In this document: positions 48,612 through 57,835 of the stretch, piece after piece
How the letters are laid out: the number at the start of each line of letters is the position of its first letter
How positions within the stretch are numbered: position 1 is the stretch's first letter
Origin: Collinsella aerofaciens
GTDB lineage: Bacteria > Actinomycetota > Coriobacteriia > Coriobacteriales > Coriobacteriaceae
NCBI RefSeq assembly: GCF_028206795.1
Contig: NZ_JAQLFJ010000004.1
Location: 1 to 64,000, forward strand
Direction of reading: 5' to 3'
Length of the DNA stretch: 64,000 bases
The notes under the pieces: model-generated
Databases searched by the model: none
The model's input: only the letters and a program-made list of their open reading frames with translations
What the model was told of the DNA's origin: nothing
Translations under genes and position numbers: made by a program

Positions 48612-49745
48612 ATGTACATTTCCACACATCAGGCTCTACTCGCCTTTTGCCAGCGCGCCCGTGAGTTCGACGCGATTGCCGTCGATACCGAGTTTTTGCG
48701 CGAGCGCACATTCCACCCGCGTCTGTGTTTGGTTCAGATTGCCACCCCTGCCGAGAGCGTCGCGGTCGATCCCCTGGTAATCGACGACCTATCGCCGCTG
48801 GCCGAGCTTATGGCCGACGAGAGCGTGACCAAGGTCTTCCACGCGTGCTCGCAGGATATGGAGGTCATGCTCCATACCGTGGGCGTGCTGCCACGACCGA
48901 TTTTCGATACGCAGGTCGCCGCCGCCTTTTTGGGCGAGCGCCAGCAGATTTCGTATGGCGCGCTTGTTCAGACGTTCTGCGGCGTATCGCTGCCCAAGAC
49001 CGAGTCGCTGACCGACTGGTCGCGCCGCCCGCTGACCGATAAGCAGATTGAGTATGCGATCGATGACGTCAAGTACCTGATCGTCGCCTATACCGAGATG
49101 ATGAGCCGCCTGCGCGAGCTGGGCCGTGTGGACTGGGTGCTCGACGAGCTGCGCCCGCTGGCTGACGAGTCGCACTATCGCGCCGATCGCCACGAGGCGT
49201 TCCGCAAGGTCAAACGCATCAATTCGTGCAGCCGTCACCAGTTGGGCATCGCGCGCGAGCTCGCCGCCTGGCGCGAGGACCGCGCCGAGCGCCGTAACAT
49301 CCCGCGCAAGTGGGTCATGTCCGACGACACGCTGCTTGCGCTCGTTAAGCGCAATCCCGTGCGCGTTGAGGAGTTCCGTAGCATCCGCGGTACCGATCAG
49401 TTGGGGGAGCGCGACGTGGACGGTGCGCTCATGGCCATCAAGCGCGGCGCGAGCTGCCCGCACGATCGCCTGCCGCTCATGGTGCGCGGGCACCGTCAGA
49501 TTTCGCCGGAGTTGGAGAGCGTGACGGACCTGATGTACGCGCTCATCCGCCTGGTTGCCGAGCGCTCGGGCGTGGCGACTTCGGTCATTGCCTCGCGCGA
49601 TGACCTGGCCGACTATATTGAGCATCCCGAGCAGAGCCCCTTGCGCGAAGGCTGGCGCTTTGAGCTTGTGGGCTCGCGCCTGGACGATCTGCTTTCCGGC
49701 AATATGGGGTTGACGGTGAAGGACGGAAAAATCGAATTGCTGTAA
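48612..49745 (+). CDS. rnd: Ribonuclease D
   Basis: Cytoplasmic 3'-5' exoribonuclease for tRNA and structured RNA maturation, 377 residues. DEDDy motifs: VDTEFLRER, HACSQDMEVM, and YAIDDVKYLIVAY with the tyrosine. Then HRDC helices: RHQLGIARELAAWREDRAERRN and IPRKWVMSDDTLLALVKRNP. The 3' third holds the second HRDC-like region. ATG 48612 gives the usual N-terminus; no strong ribosome binding site is seen. It is divergent from the lipid kinase. Confidence 0.88.
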   Translation: MYISTHQALLAFCQRAREFDAIAVDTEFLRERTFHPRLCLVQIATPAESVAVDPLVIDDLSPLAELMADESVTKVFHACSQDMEVMLHTVGVLPRPIFDTQVAAAFLGERQQISYGALVQTFCGVSLPKTESLTDWSRRPLTDKQIEYAIDDVKYLIVAYTEMMSRLRELGRVDWVLDELRPLADESHYRADRHEAFRKVKRINSCSRHQLGIARELAAWREDRAERRNIPRKWVMSDDTLLALVKRNPVRVEEFRSIRGTDQLGERDVDGALMAIKRGASCPHDRLPLMVRGHRQISPELESVTDLMYALIRLVAERSGVATSVIASRDDLADYIEHPEQSPLREGWRFELVGSRLDDLLSGNMGLTVKDGKIELL

Positions 49746-49809
49746 GGAAGCCTAGCCGCTTGAGTGGGTAGAATGCCTCCAACGTGTAACTCGATTCGGA
49801 GGAATTCGC

Positions 49810-50514
49810 ATGCCTTATTACTATGGATACGGCTTTGGCATCGACCCGCTGTACCTGCTGGTTGTTCTTGTCTGCACGGTGCTTGGCCTTGCCGCACAGA
49901 ACTATATCAACTCGACGTACAAAACCTGGTCCAAGGTTCGCTCGGACGGTGACACGGGCGCCACGGTCGCGCGCCGCATGCTTGACGCCAACGGTTGCAA
50001 TGCCGTGGGTATCAAGGGTGTCGCTGGCGAGCTCACCGACCATTACAACCCGCAGGACAACAACCTGTACCTCTCTGATGCCAACCGTTCGGGCGGATCG
50101 GTCGCAAGCGTTGCCGTGGCCTGCCATGAGGCGGGCCATGCCGCCCAGCGTCAAAGCGGCTACGCCATGATGAAGGTGCGCACCGCCCTGGTCCCGGTCA
50201 TCAACTTTACCCAGAACACCTGGACCATCGTGTTGCTCTTGGGCCTGTTTATGAACATTGCCGGGCTCACAACCCTCGCGTTGATCTTCTTCTCGTTTAG
50301 CGTGCTGTTCCAGTTGGTTACGCTGCCGGTCGAGATTGACGCCAGCCGACGTGCTGTGGCGTACATCGAGCAGTCGGGTATGAGTTCCAAGCAGGTCAAC
50401 GGCGCCAAGAAGGTGCTGACGGCAGCCGCACTTACCTATGTTGCTGCAGCTCTCACCTCGATTATTCAGCTGCTCTATCTTATGGCTCGCTACAACAGAA
50501 ACTCCAACCGATAA
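49810..50514 (+). CDS. Zinc membrane metallopeptidase (YugP-like)
   Basis: Inner-membrane protein of 234 residues of the neutral zinc metallopeptidase YugP family (PF04298). After an N-terminal helix (YLLVVLVCTVLGLAAQNYI), the zinc motif CHEAGHAAQRQSG is followed by two or three helices (WTIVLLLGLFMNIAGL, LALIFFSFSVLFQLVTLP) and the glutamate in VEIDASRRA that completes a gluzincin-like site. GGAGGAATTCGC lies upstream of ATG 49810. Substrate unknown. Confidence 0.82.
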   Translation: MPYYYGYGFGIDPLYLLVVLVCTVLGLAAQNYINSTYKTWSKVRSDGDTGATVARRMLDANGCNAVGIKGVAGELTDHYNPQDNNLYLSDANRSGGSVASVAVACHEAGHAAQRQSGYAMMKVRTALVPVINFTQNTWTIVLLLGLFMNIAGLTTLALIFFSFSVLFQLVTLPVEIDASRRAVAYIEQSGMSSKQVNGAKKVLTAAALTYVAAALTSIIQLLYLMARYNRNSNR

Positions 50515-50530
50515 CAAATTGGGTCGCTGG

Positions 50531-50560
50531 GCGCCGCGGGGATTCGTGTCCCCGCGGCGC
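50531..50560. terminator. Stem-loop after the zinc peptidase gene
   Basis: Perfect 12-base arms GCGCCGCGGGGA / TCCCCGCGGCGC around TTCGTG; no T-run, so possibly a weak terminator. Confidence 0.5.
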
Positions 50561-50629
50561 TGTACTATGTGTTGGACTTGAATTTGCGCAGGGCCGAAGC
50601 CCTTGTGCACGATGACGAAAGGAGGCTGC

Positions 50630-52081
50630 GTGGCAGGCTGGAATCTAACCGGCAATGCCGTTTCCGCCGAGTTTGACGGTTCGGATGAGCAGGAGCGCAA
50701 GGAGCTCAGCGTGAGCCAGGCGGTGGAGATCGCCGCTGGTGCGCTCGATGCCATTCCGCAGCTGAGTGTCCTGGGCGAGGTCACGGGTTTCCGTGGTCCC
50801 AACGCCCGAAGCGGCCACTGCTACTTCCAGATTAAAGACGACTCGGCCGCCGTCGACTGCATCATCTGGAAGGGCGCCTATCTCAAGCGTACCTTCGATC
50901 TGCGCGACGGTATGCAGGTGAGCTTTAAGGGCAGCTTCAATCTCTATAAGGCCACGGGCCGCATGAGCTTCGTCGCCCGCTCGTTCTCGCTGGCGGGGGA
51001 GGGCTTGCTGCGTCAGCAGGTGGCTCAGTTGGCCGAAAAGCTGCGTCGCGAGGGCCTGATGGACGAAGCACGCAAGCGCCGCATTCCGGTGTTTTGCTCG
51101 CGTGTGGCGGTCGTCACCTCGCTTTCGGGTGCCGTAATCGACGACGTTAAGCGCACATTGCGCCGTCGCAACCCGCTCGTCGAGCTTGTCTGCGTGGGCG
51201 CAAAGGTCCAGGGCGAGGGTGCGCCGACAGAGCTTATTGAAGGCTTGCGCCGCGCCGCTGCCATTACGCCGGCGCCCGATTGCATTTTGCTCGTGCGTGG
51301 CGGCGGTTCCTTCGAGGACCTCATGACCTTTAACGACGAGGAGCTTGCCCGTGCGGTGGCAGCCTGTCCCGTGCCTGTGGTGACGGGCATTGGCCATGAG
51401 CCCGATACCTCGATCTGCGACATGGTGAGCGACCGTCGCGCCTCCACGCCTACGGCGGCGGCCGAATCGGTGGCGCCGGCTATGACGGAGTTGGCCGATG
51501 TGCTCGAGGCGCGCTATCAGCGTCTGGGTGCCGCGATGGCATCGATGATTGGGTCGGCCCAGGTCGACCTGGAGATGCTCGATCAGCGCGGTCGCCGTGC
51601 CTGGGATACCTATACGGCTCGCTTGGGCGATGCGCTCGATGCGGCTGCGTGCCGCCCGTGCCTCAACGACCCAACGTTTATGGTTGAGCGTCGCGAGTCT
51701 GAGCTTGCCCTGACGGCCGATCGTTTGTCCGGCGCCATAACGCGTTCGGTTGGGGCATTCCGCTCCAACTTTGAGCGTCTGCCCGAGCGCTTGATCGCAA
51801 GCACCTCAGGACTCGATGGTAAGCGCCATGCGCTCACGCTCGCAAGCTCCCGCCTGGAGCATCAGGGGCGCACGATGCTCAACAAGCCAGCGTCCGACCT
51901 GGGCCGTGCAGCGGCTTCGCTCGATGCCCTGTCGCCGCTCAAGGTGCTTGCCCGCGGCTATTCCATCGCGTACAGCGTTGACGGCGTGGCTACAAGTGCC
52001 AAGACCTTTAAGCCGGGCGACGCCATTCGCGTGCGCATGGCAGACGGCAACGTGGCAGCAACGGTCAATACGGTCGAATAG
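50630..52081 (+). CDS. xseA: Exodeoxyribonuclease VII large subunit
   Basis: Cytoplasmic nuclease subunit of 483 residues. The N-terminal OB-fold (VLGEVTGFRGPNARSGHCYF), the catalytic region (CSRVAVVTSLSGAVIDDV, IPLVRGGGSFEDLMTFND and PVVTGIGHEPDTSICDMVSDRRASTPTAAAE, shortened here) and the coiled C-terminal region match XseA. A GTG start at 50630 is used because AAAGGAGG lies five bases upstream; the ATG at 50612 precedes the ribosome binding site and has no own site. xseB follows 42 bases later. Exonuclease VII degrades single-stranded DNA in repair. Confidence 0.9.
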   Translation: MAGWNLTGNAVSAEFDGSDEQERKELSVSQAVEIAAGALDAIPQLSVLGEVTGFRGPNARSGHCYFQIKDDSAAVDCIIWKGAYLKRTFDLRDGMQVSFKGSFNLYKATGRMSFVARSFSLAGEGLLRQQVAQLAEKLRREGLMDEARKRRIPVFCSRVAVVTSLSGAVIDDVKRTLRRRNPLVELVCVGAKVQGEGAPTELIEGLRRAAAITPAPDCILLVRGGGSFEDLMTFNDEELARAVAACPVPVVTGIGHEPDTSICDMVSDRRASTPTAAAESVAPAMTELADVLEARYQRLGAAMASMIGSAQVDLEMLDQRGRRAWDTYTARLGDALDAAACRPCLNDPTFMVERRESELALTADRLSGAITRSVGAFRSNFERLPERLIASTSGLDGKRHALTLASSRLEHQGRTMLNKPASDLGRAAASLDALSPLKVLARGYSIAYSVDGVATSAKTFKPGDAIRVRMADGNVAATVNTVE

Positions 52082-52123
52082 ACCGCGTTTTACAGTGATA
52101 AACCTTTGGGAAAGGAAACAGCT

Positions 52124-52390
52124 ATGGCAGAGAAGACCCCGGTCGAGCAGCTTACGTACAAGCAGGCTTCGCAGGAGTTGGAGCTCATCATTCGCAGCTT
52201 GGAGTCGGGCGATATGGAGCTCGAGGAGTCGCTTGAGAGCTATACCCGCGGCGTCGAGCTCCTCAAGAGCCTGCGTACCCGCTTGTCCGATGCCGAGCAG
52301 AAGGTCTCGGTGCTCCTGAAGGACGTCGACGGCAACGACGTGCTCGCCGACGGCGAAGCCGCCAACACCGACGACAACCTTTCGTTCTAA
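52124..52390 (+). CDS. xseB: Exodeoxyribonuclease VII small subunit
   Basis: Small cytoplasmic subunit of 88 residues that holds exonuclease VII together. TYKQASQELELIIRSLESGD and ELEESLESYTRGVELLKSLR are the family's helical signature with conserved Glu and Leu. The tail (GNDVLADGEAANTDD) is acidic. GGGAAAGGAA lies upstream of ATG 52124. It follows xseA in one operon. Confidence 0.9.
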   Translation: MAEKTPVEQLTYKQASQELELIIRSLESGDMELEESLESYTRGVELLKSLRTRLSDAEQKVSVLLKDVDGNDVLADGEAANTDDNLSF

Positions 52391-52439
52391 CCATCCCGAC
52401 CAAATATAATTACCTTGGTCTGTGAGAAAGGAACCAACC

Positions 52440-52775
52440 ATGTGTGATTGCATCTTCTGCAAAATTGCCAACCACGAGATCCCCTCGACCGTCGTCTACG
52501 AGGATGACCAGGTCATCGCGTTCGACGACCTCAATCCCCAGGCGCCGGTCCACACGCTCGTGATCCCCAAGAAGCACTACAGTGACATCGCCGATAACGT
52601 ACCTGCCGAGACCATGGGCGCCATGGCCCACGCCATCCAGGAGGTCGCCAAGGCCAAGGGTCTGGAGGACGGTTTCCGCGTCATCTCCAACAAGGGCGTC
52701 AACGCCGGTCAGACCGTCATGCACTTCCACATGCACGTCCTCGGCGGCAAGAACCTGGGCGAGAACCTCATCTGA
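52440..52775 (+). CDS. HIT-family nucleotide-binding protein
   Basis: Cytoplasmic histidine-triad protein of 111 residues. CIFCKIANHEIPSTVVYEDD at the start and the catalytic triad HFHMHVLGGKNLGE at the end define an HINT-like branch that hydrolyses purine nucleoside phosphoramidates. The two cysteines near the N-terminus (CDCIFC) may bind zinc, as in actinobacterial HinT. GAAAGGAA is upstream of ATG 52440. It may be co-transcribed with xseAB. Confidence 0.9.
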   Translation: MCDCIFCKIANHEIPSTVVYEDDQVIAFDDLNPQAPVHTLVIPKKHYSDIADNVPAETMGAMAHAIQEVAKAKGLEDGFRVISNKGVNAGQTVMHFHMHVLGGKNLGENLI

Positions 52776-52816
52776 GGACGCACGGCCCGTCGCCTTGGCT
52801 GCCTTTGGAGTAACCT

Positions 52817-53707
52817 ATGCAGTTTTCTCAACTCGAATACCTTCAAGCGGTAGCGAACTACGGCGGCGTGCGCAAAGCGGCTCGCGCCGTTCACGTGAGC
52901 CCACAGGCTGTCTCGTCGGCAATTAAGAAACTGGAGTCTGAGTATCAGATCGTTTTGCTCAATCGATCGGCGGGGGAGGCTGTTTTGTCTCCGGCGGGCA
53001 GAGAATTTGCGCGTCGTGCACGCGTGATCCTGGCACAAGTCGACGATCTCAAAAAGTACACCCAATCGGGGAACGGAGGCGTTTCGCCCGACGGCCACTT
53101 TCGTCTTTACGTCCCCTGTCTTCACGGGCGGGGGCGTCTTTTTTCCGAAAACTGGTACGACTCGTTTGAAAGCTCGCACCCTCAGATTCACCTTGATGTG
53201 TGGCATCAGCCAACGGCTACATGCTTTGAATCACTTGTGCTTGGCATTTCGGATGCGGCCATCTCATTTGAGGAACCAAGGGACAGTGTCCTTTCTTCGA
53301 AATACTTGGGTGAAAAGGAGCTCAAGGTTCTTTCGTGCCCAGCGGGTCATCAATCTGTGGGTGCTATGACCGTTCGTGAGTTACTGGGCGGCAGGTTAGC
53401 TGTTCCCATTAATTTGTCGCCCTGTCTCAATGCGATCAATCAATGCCCCGAAGCTCAGCTGGTTAATTTCCGCTTCCGCGACGTCGAATACGGAAACAGA
53501 GCGCAGGCTGAGTTTCTTCAAGCCGGGGGATTGATATTGGGTTTTTCTGGCTCTTCTCTCGCATCAGATGGGTCGGAAGTGAGCGAGTACTCTATTGAAG
53601 GTTCGCATGACGTAGCCTTGCCCATCTACTTTTGCTATCGACAAAATGCCTGGACCGATCGACACCAGACGGTATTTCTTCACCTATTGCGTCATCTTGC
53701 TTCGTGA
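52817..53707 (+). CDS. LysR-family transcriptional regulator
   Basis: DNA-binding regulator of 296 residues. Residues 1-65 form the LysR winged helix: FSQLEYLQAVANYGGVRKAA, VSPQAVSSAIKKLE and RSAGEAVLSPAGREF. The effector domain (about 90-290) is divergent from known sensors. It lies before an MFS transporter in the same direction and may control it. Its codon use is more AT-rich than the surrounding genes, a hint of foreign origin. The inducer is unknown. Confidence 0.82.
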   Translation: MQFSQLEYLQAVANYGGVRKAARAVHVSPQAVSSAIKKLESEYQIVLLNRSAGEAVLSPAGREFARRARVILAQVDDLKKYTQSGNGGVSPDGHFRLYVPCLHGRGRLFSENWYDSFESSHPQIHLDVWHQPTATCFESLVLGISDAAISFEEPRDSVLSSKYLGEKELKVLSCPAGHQSVGAMTVRELLGGRLAVPINLSPCLNAINQCPEAQLVNFRFRDVEYGNRAQAEFLQAGGLILGFSGSSLASDGSEVSEYSIEGSHDVALPIYFCYRQNAWTDRHQTVFLHLLRHLAS

Positions 53708-53722
53708 GGCCATTTGGCCTCG
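53705..53722 (+). terminator. Short hairpin after the LysR gene
   Basis: GAGGCCATTTGGCCTC overlaps the stop region and could form a small stem. No T-run follows; termination is uncertain. Confidence 0.3.
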
Positions 53723-53826
53723 TGTCGTCAAGTGAATGTTGACGCCTTGTAACACATGACTGACGGCTTTGCCCTCATGCTTTTCCAAGATTCCGATTTA
53801 GATTGTTGACTCTTGGAGGGCGGAGC

Positions 53827-54987
53827 ATGAAAAACCGTACGGTTTTGCTTTATATGACGTTTGTTTTTCTGTCGAACTTCAGCACCATTTTGTATTTTCT
53901 GACGGTTTACCTTGAATTCGTCGGATTCTCGATGGTGGCGATTTCTAGCATGATGATTGCATATCAAGTGAGCAAGTTCATCCTTGAAGTTCCCACTGGC
54001 TATATTGCCGATAGGTTTGGACGAAAGACAAGTGGTCTCGTTGGCGTCGTGGGGATGCTTGGATACTATGTCGCCCTGCTTCTCGTCCGTTCTCCTCTGC
54101 TTTTAATCGGCGCGTTTGCTCTCAAAGGTTTTGCCGTTGCATGTATGAGCGGATCCATAGAAGCGATTTACATTGACAGCGTCTCTCAGGACCAGCTCGT
54201 AAGACTTAATGTCGTTGAGCGATTCATCTTCTATGTGTCTTATGCCCTCTCCGCTTGTGTGGGCGGTTTCATTTCGTCCGCTGGCGCGTATCTCATTGGG
54301 CTTTCGGTCGATATCATCGCAATGGTGCTGACATTGGTTGTCGTTGTCTGTATTCCTGAGGTGAGAAGAGAGGGCACCGCGGTGACACCTGAGCATGGGA
54401 TTAGCCCGAAGATGATCGGTGCTGCTATTGCGGGTAATGGCATTCTTCGGTCAGCGTTCATCATGGACTGTTCTCAAGCATTTGCTTTTGTCGCCCTGGA
54501 AGACTTTTTCTCACTGTTGCTTGCGGGTCGCGGAATGAATGCCGTCGCTTCGGGTGTGATCATTGCGGTCCAGCTCCTTGCCTCGGCCTCCATGGGGCTT
54601 ATTGTGCCCAGTGTGATTGCTCATGTCGACAAGGGCCGTTTTGCGCGTATTTGCGGCATCGTGCGCCTTTCCCTGACTGCTCTATTTTTGATTCCCTTTA
54701 CTCCGGTCTATTTGCTGCCCGTGTTCTATGTGTTGCAGACGGTCGCCTACTCGTTATTTGCTCCAATTAAATACTCAATTTTTCAAAATGCTGTCGATTC
54801 ATCGATGCGCTGTTCACTGATTTCGGTTCAAAGCCAGATGGTGGCGGTGGGTGCTGTTCTTTTCTATCTGCTCAACTCTGTGCTGAGTAGCGTTGCGGGC
54901 ATTCGAGTCGTATTGCTTGTTGCGCTCGGGATTTCTTCCCTGGTGTATATCCCCGCGCTATTTCGTCTTACAAGTCAAAGGCCATGA
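53827..54987 (+). CDS. Major facilitator superfamily transporter
   Basis: Inner-membrane carrier of 386 residues with about 12 hydrophobic helices. The motif A between helices 2 and 3 is IADRFGRKTSG, and helices such as LYMTFVFLSNFSTILYF, AFALKGFAVACMSGSIEAIY and VAVGAVLFYLLNSVLSS are readable. It resembles drug or metabolite efflux carriers more than sugar carriers. GGAGGGCGGAGC precedes ATG 53827. It follows a LysR regulator. Base composition is lower in GC than the neighbours. Substrate unknown. Confidence 0.82.
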   Translation: MKNRTVLLYMTFVFLSNFSTILYFLTVYLEFVGFSMVAISSMMIAYQVSKFILEVPTGYIADRFGRKTSGLVGVVGMLGYYVALLLVRSPLLLIGAFALKGFAVACMSGSIEAIYIDSVSQDQLVRLNVVERFIFYVSYALSACVGGFISSAGAYLIGLSVDIIAMVLTLVVVVCIPEVRREGTAVTPEHGISPKMIGAAIAGNGILRSAFIMDCSQAFAFVALEDFFSLLLAGRGMNAVASGVIIAVQLLASASMGLIVPSVIAHVDKGRFARICGIVRLSLTALFLIPFTPVYLLPVFYVLQTVAYSLFAPIKYSIFQNAVDSSMRCSLISVQSQMVAVGAVLFYLLNSVLSSVAGIRVVLLVALGISSLVYIPALFRLTSQRP

Positions 54988-55020
54988 GTATTTGGGCACC
55001 GATAACTTATATATCAACGC

Positions 55021-55053
55021 AATAAACCCGAGCGCGAGGGCGTTTGGGTTTAT
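55021..55053 (+). terminator. Terminator after the MFS gene
   Basis: AATAAACCC / GGGTTTATT arms around a GC-rich loop; ATT follows. The A/T-rich arms suit a terminator. Confidence 0.6.
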
Positions 55054-55107
55054 TATTGAAGCGTATGTAACCTGGCGGCGCCACACCGCCTGTTAGTAGG
55101 GAGACAC

Positions 55108-56286
55108 ATGAACGTTCTGGTCGTCAACGCAGGATCTTCGACCCTTAAGTATCAGGTCATCGATACCAAGTCCCACAAGGTGTCCGCAAAGGGCTCCTGC
55201 GAGCGCGTCTGCTTTACCGGCGGCACCTTCACCCACGCTGCCAACGGCTCCAAGAAGGTGACCGAGAACATCGAGTTCCCCGACCACAAGGTCGCCATCG
55301 AGGTCGTCCTGAAGGACCTTGAGGCCAACGGCGTCAAGATCGAGGGTATCGGCCACCGTATCGTTCAGGGCGGTTGGTACTTCGGTGATTCCTCCCTCGT
55401 CGACGAGGACGTCCTCGCCAAGATCCGCGAGGTCGCTCCGCTCGCCCCGCTGCACAATAACCCCGAGGCCAACGTTATCGAGTACTGCCTGGAGCAGTAT
55501 CCCGACCTGCCCAACGTCACGGTCTATGACACCGCTTTCCACTTCAACATGCCCGAGGTCGCCAAGACTTACGCTCTGCCCAAGGATGTTTGCGACAAGC
55601 TGCACATCCGTAAGTACGGCGCCCACGGCACCAGCTACCGCTACATCTCCAAGAAGGTCGCCGAGATGACCAACGGCGGGGCCCGCAAGGTCGTCGTGTG
55701 CCATATCGGCTCCGGCGCTTCCCTGTGCGCCATCGAGGACGGCAAGTGCATGGACACCACCATGGGCTTGACGCCGCTCGACGGCGTCATGATGGGCACC
55801 CGCTGCGGCTCCATCGACCCGGCTACCGTGTGCTACCTGCAGCGCGAGGGCGGCTACACCTTCGACGAGGTCGACGAGATGATGAACAAGAAGTCCGGCC
55901 TTTTGGCTGTGACCGGCGGCAAGACCAACGACTGCCGCAACGTCGAGGAGCTCGCTGCCGCTGGCGACCCCGAGGCTCAGCTCGCCTTCGACATGTTTGT
56001 CTACAAGATTGCCGCCAAGGCTGCCGAGATGGCCACTTCTATGTGCGGTATGGACACCCTGGTCTTTACCGCCGGCATCGGCGAGCACGCTCCGGCCGTC
56101 CGCGCCGGCGTTGCCGACCGTCTGGCCTTTATGGGCGTCAAGATGGATCATGCCCGCAACGCCCTGCGTGGTGACGGCGCTTGGTGCCTGTCTGCCAAGG
56201 ATTCCAAGGTTAAGATTTTCGTTATCCCCACGGACGAGGAGTTCATGATCGCTTCCGACGTCGAGCGCATCGTCAACGGCAAGTAA
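55108..56286 (+). CDS. ackA: Acetate kinase paralog 1 (non-canonical residues)
   Basis: Cytoplasmic acetokinase-family enzyme of 392 residues. NAGSSTLKYQVI, HRIVQGGWYF, YDTAFHFNMPEV and FTAGIGEHAPAV place it in the acetate kinase family. Three blocks depart from the usual ones: HGTSYRY instead of HGTSHRY, CHIGSGASL instead of CHLGNGASL, and GIGEH instead of GIGEN. These positions lie around the catalytic and nucleotide sites, so kinetics or substrate may have changed. GGGAGACAC lies upstream. A canonical paralog follows 164 bases later. Likely role: acetyl phosphate and acetate interconversion for ATP. Confidence 0.85.
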   Translation: MNVLVVNAGSSTLKYQVIDTKSHKVSAKGSCERVCFTGGTFTHAANGSKKVTENIEFPDHKVAIEVVLKDLEANGVKIEGIGHRIVQGGWYFGDSSLVDEDVLAKIREVAPLAPLHNNPEANVIEYCLEQYPDLPNVTVYDTAFHFNMPEVAKTYALPKDVCDKLHIRKYGAHGTSYRYISKKVAEMTNGGARKVVVCHIGSGASLCAIEDGKCMDTTMGLTPLDGVMMGTRCGSIDPATVCYLQREGGYTFDEVDEMMNKKSGLLAVTGGKTNDCRNVEELAAAGDPEAQLAFDMFVYKIAAKAAEMATSMCGMDTLVFTAGIGEHAPAVRAGVADRLAFMGVKMDHARNALRGDGAWCLSAKDSKVKIFVIPTDEEFMIASDVERIVNGK

Positions 56287-56297
56287 TTGCAAAAGGG

Positions 56298-56346
56298 GAG
56301 GGGCTGGACGACCGAGCGCCGTTCGGCCCCTCTTTTGTGCTCGTTG
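56298..56346 (+). terminator. Terminator after acetate kinase 1
   Basis: GAGGGGC (56298-56304) pairs with GCCCCTC (56336-56342) around a long loop, followed by TTTT. Confidence 0.6.
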
Positions 56347-56450
56347 GGCGATATGCCTGATAGTTATTTATTAAGTTGTGATAACTTCTTATTAACATGC
56401 GGCCGCCTTAAGGGGTCTGCGCCGACCGTATCGCACTGCAAAGGAGTCTC

Positions 56451-57629
56451 ATGAACGTACTTGTTGTCAACGCCGGTAGCTCAAGCCTTAAATATCAGCT
56501 TTTGGATACCGATTCCCGCGAGGTTTTCGCCAAGGGCAACTGCGAACGTATCGGTTCGGACATGGGCATCTTTGGCCACTCCGAGAACGGTGGCGCCAAG
56601 CAGACCGAGGAGGTCCCTTTCCCCGATCATCGCTCTGCTATCGCTCGCGTGCTCGAGGAGCTCGAGAAGACCGACTTTACGATTGATGGCATTGGCCATC
56701 GTATCGTTCAGGGCGGCTGGCACTTCGATGATTCCGCAGTTGTCGACGACGAGGTTATGGCCAAGATTCTTGAGGTGGCACCGCTTGCTCCGCTGCACAA
56801 CTACGGCGAGGCCGCAGCAATCGAGTATTGCCGCGAGAAGTATCCGGAGCTGCCCAACGTCGCCGTCTTCGATACCTCGTTCCACATGACCATGCCCGAG
56901 GTCGCCTATACCTACGCGCTGCCCAAGGACGTGTGCGACAAGTACCACGTGCGCAAGTACGGCGCCCACGGCACGAGCCACCGCTATGAGTGGGTGATGG
57001 CCAAGGAGATCCTGGGTTCGCGCTGCCACCGTCTGCTTTCGTGCCATTTGGGTAACGGTGCTTCGCTCGCTGCTATCGAGGACGGCGTGTGCCGCGACAC
57101 CACGATGGGCCTCACGCCGCTCGACGGCCTGATGATGGGCACTCGCTGTGGTTCCATTGATCCTGCCACCGTGTGCTACCTCCAGCGCGAGGGCGGCTAC
57201 AGCTATCAGGAAGTCGATGACATGATGAACAAGCAGTCTGGTCTGCTTGCCATCTCGGGCATCTCCAACGACGCCCGCGACATCCGTACACGCGCCTCCG
57301 AGGGCGACGAGCGCTGCCTGCTCGCCTTCGATATGTTCGCCTACAAGGCCATGCAGCAGGCCGGCTCCATGATCGCTTCCATGGCGGGCGTGGACACCAT
57401 TACCTTTACCGCCGGCATTGGCGAGAACGACTGGTCGATCCGCAAGGCCTTCTGCGACTGCTTTGAGTGGCTGGGCGTGCGCATCGACAACAACAAGAAC
57501 CGCGAGGCCGTGGGCAACGGCCCACAGGTCATCAGCGCCGCCGGTTCCGCCGTCACGGTCATGGTCATCCCCACCGACGAGGAATACATGATCGCCCACG
57601 ACGTTGAGCGTCTGACCAAGAACAACTAA
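56451..57629 (+). CDS. ackA: Acetate kinase paralog 2 (canonical)
   Basis: Cytoplasmic acetate kinase of 392 residues making acetate and ATP from acetyl phosphate and ADP. NAGSSSLKYQLL, HRIVQGGWHF, FDTSFHMTMPEV, YGAHGTSHRYEW, CHLGNGASLAAI and FTAGIGEND all match the usual family blocks, so this copy should be the main enzyme. AAAGGAGTCTC lies upstream of ATG 56451, and a separate promoter region precedes it. It converges on pta, the enzyme that supplies acetyl phosphate. Confidence 0.92.
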   Translation: MNVLVVNAGSSSLKYQLLDTDSREVFAKGNCERIGSDMGIFGHSENGGAKQTEEVPFPDHRSAIARVLEELEKTDFTIDGIGHRIVQGGWHFDDSAVVDDEVMAKILEVAPLAPLHNYGEAAAIEYCREKYPELPNVAVFDTSFHMTMPEVAYTYALPKDVCDKYHVRKYGAHGTSHRYEWVMAKEILGSRCHRLLSCHLGNGASLAAIEDGVCRDTTMGLTPLDGLMMGTRCGSIDPATVCYLQREGGYSYQEVDDMMNKQSGLLAISGISNDARDIRTRASEGDERCLLAFDMFAYKAMQQAGSMIASMAGVDTITFTAGIGENDWSIRKAFCDCFEWLGVRIDNNKNREAVGNGPQVISAAGSAVTVMVIPTDEEYMIAHDVERLTKNN

Positions 57630-57651
57630 CGCGCGCATTTGCAAGTAAACG

Positions 57652-57687
57652 AAAGGCCTCCAGAGCAACAGCTCCGGAGGCCTTTTT
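57652..57687 (+). terminator. Terminator after acetate kinase 2
   Basis: AAAGGCCTCC / GGAGGCCTTT around 14 bases, followed by T-run. Confidence 0.85.
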
Positions 57688-57835
57688 GCTAGCAGGCGGA
57701 AATTCCAGTCCCAAAGTGACCATCGCCGGCAACGCCTGCACTTCCAGCAACGGAACCCGACCATTCAGATCCTCAGCTCCAGCTCGTAGCCAAGCCGCCG
57801 TCCACTCCAGATGCCCTGAATGCCACGTGACGGTA

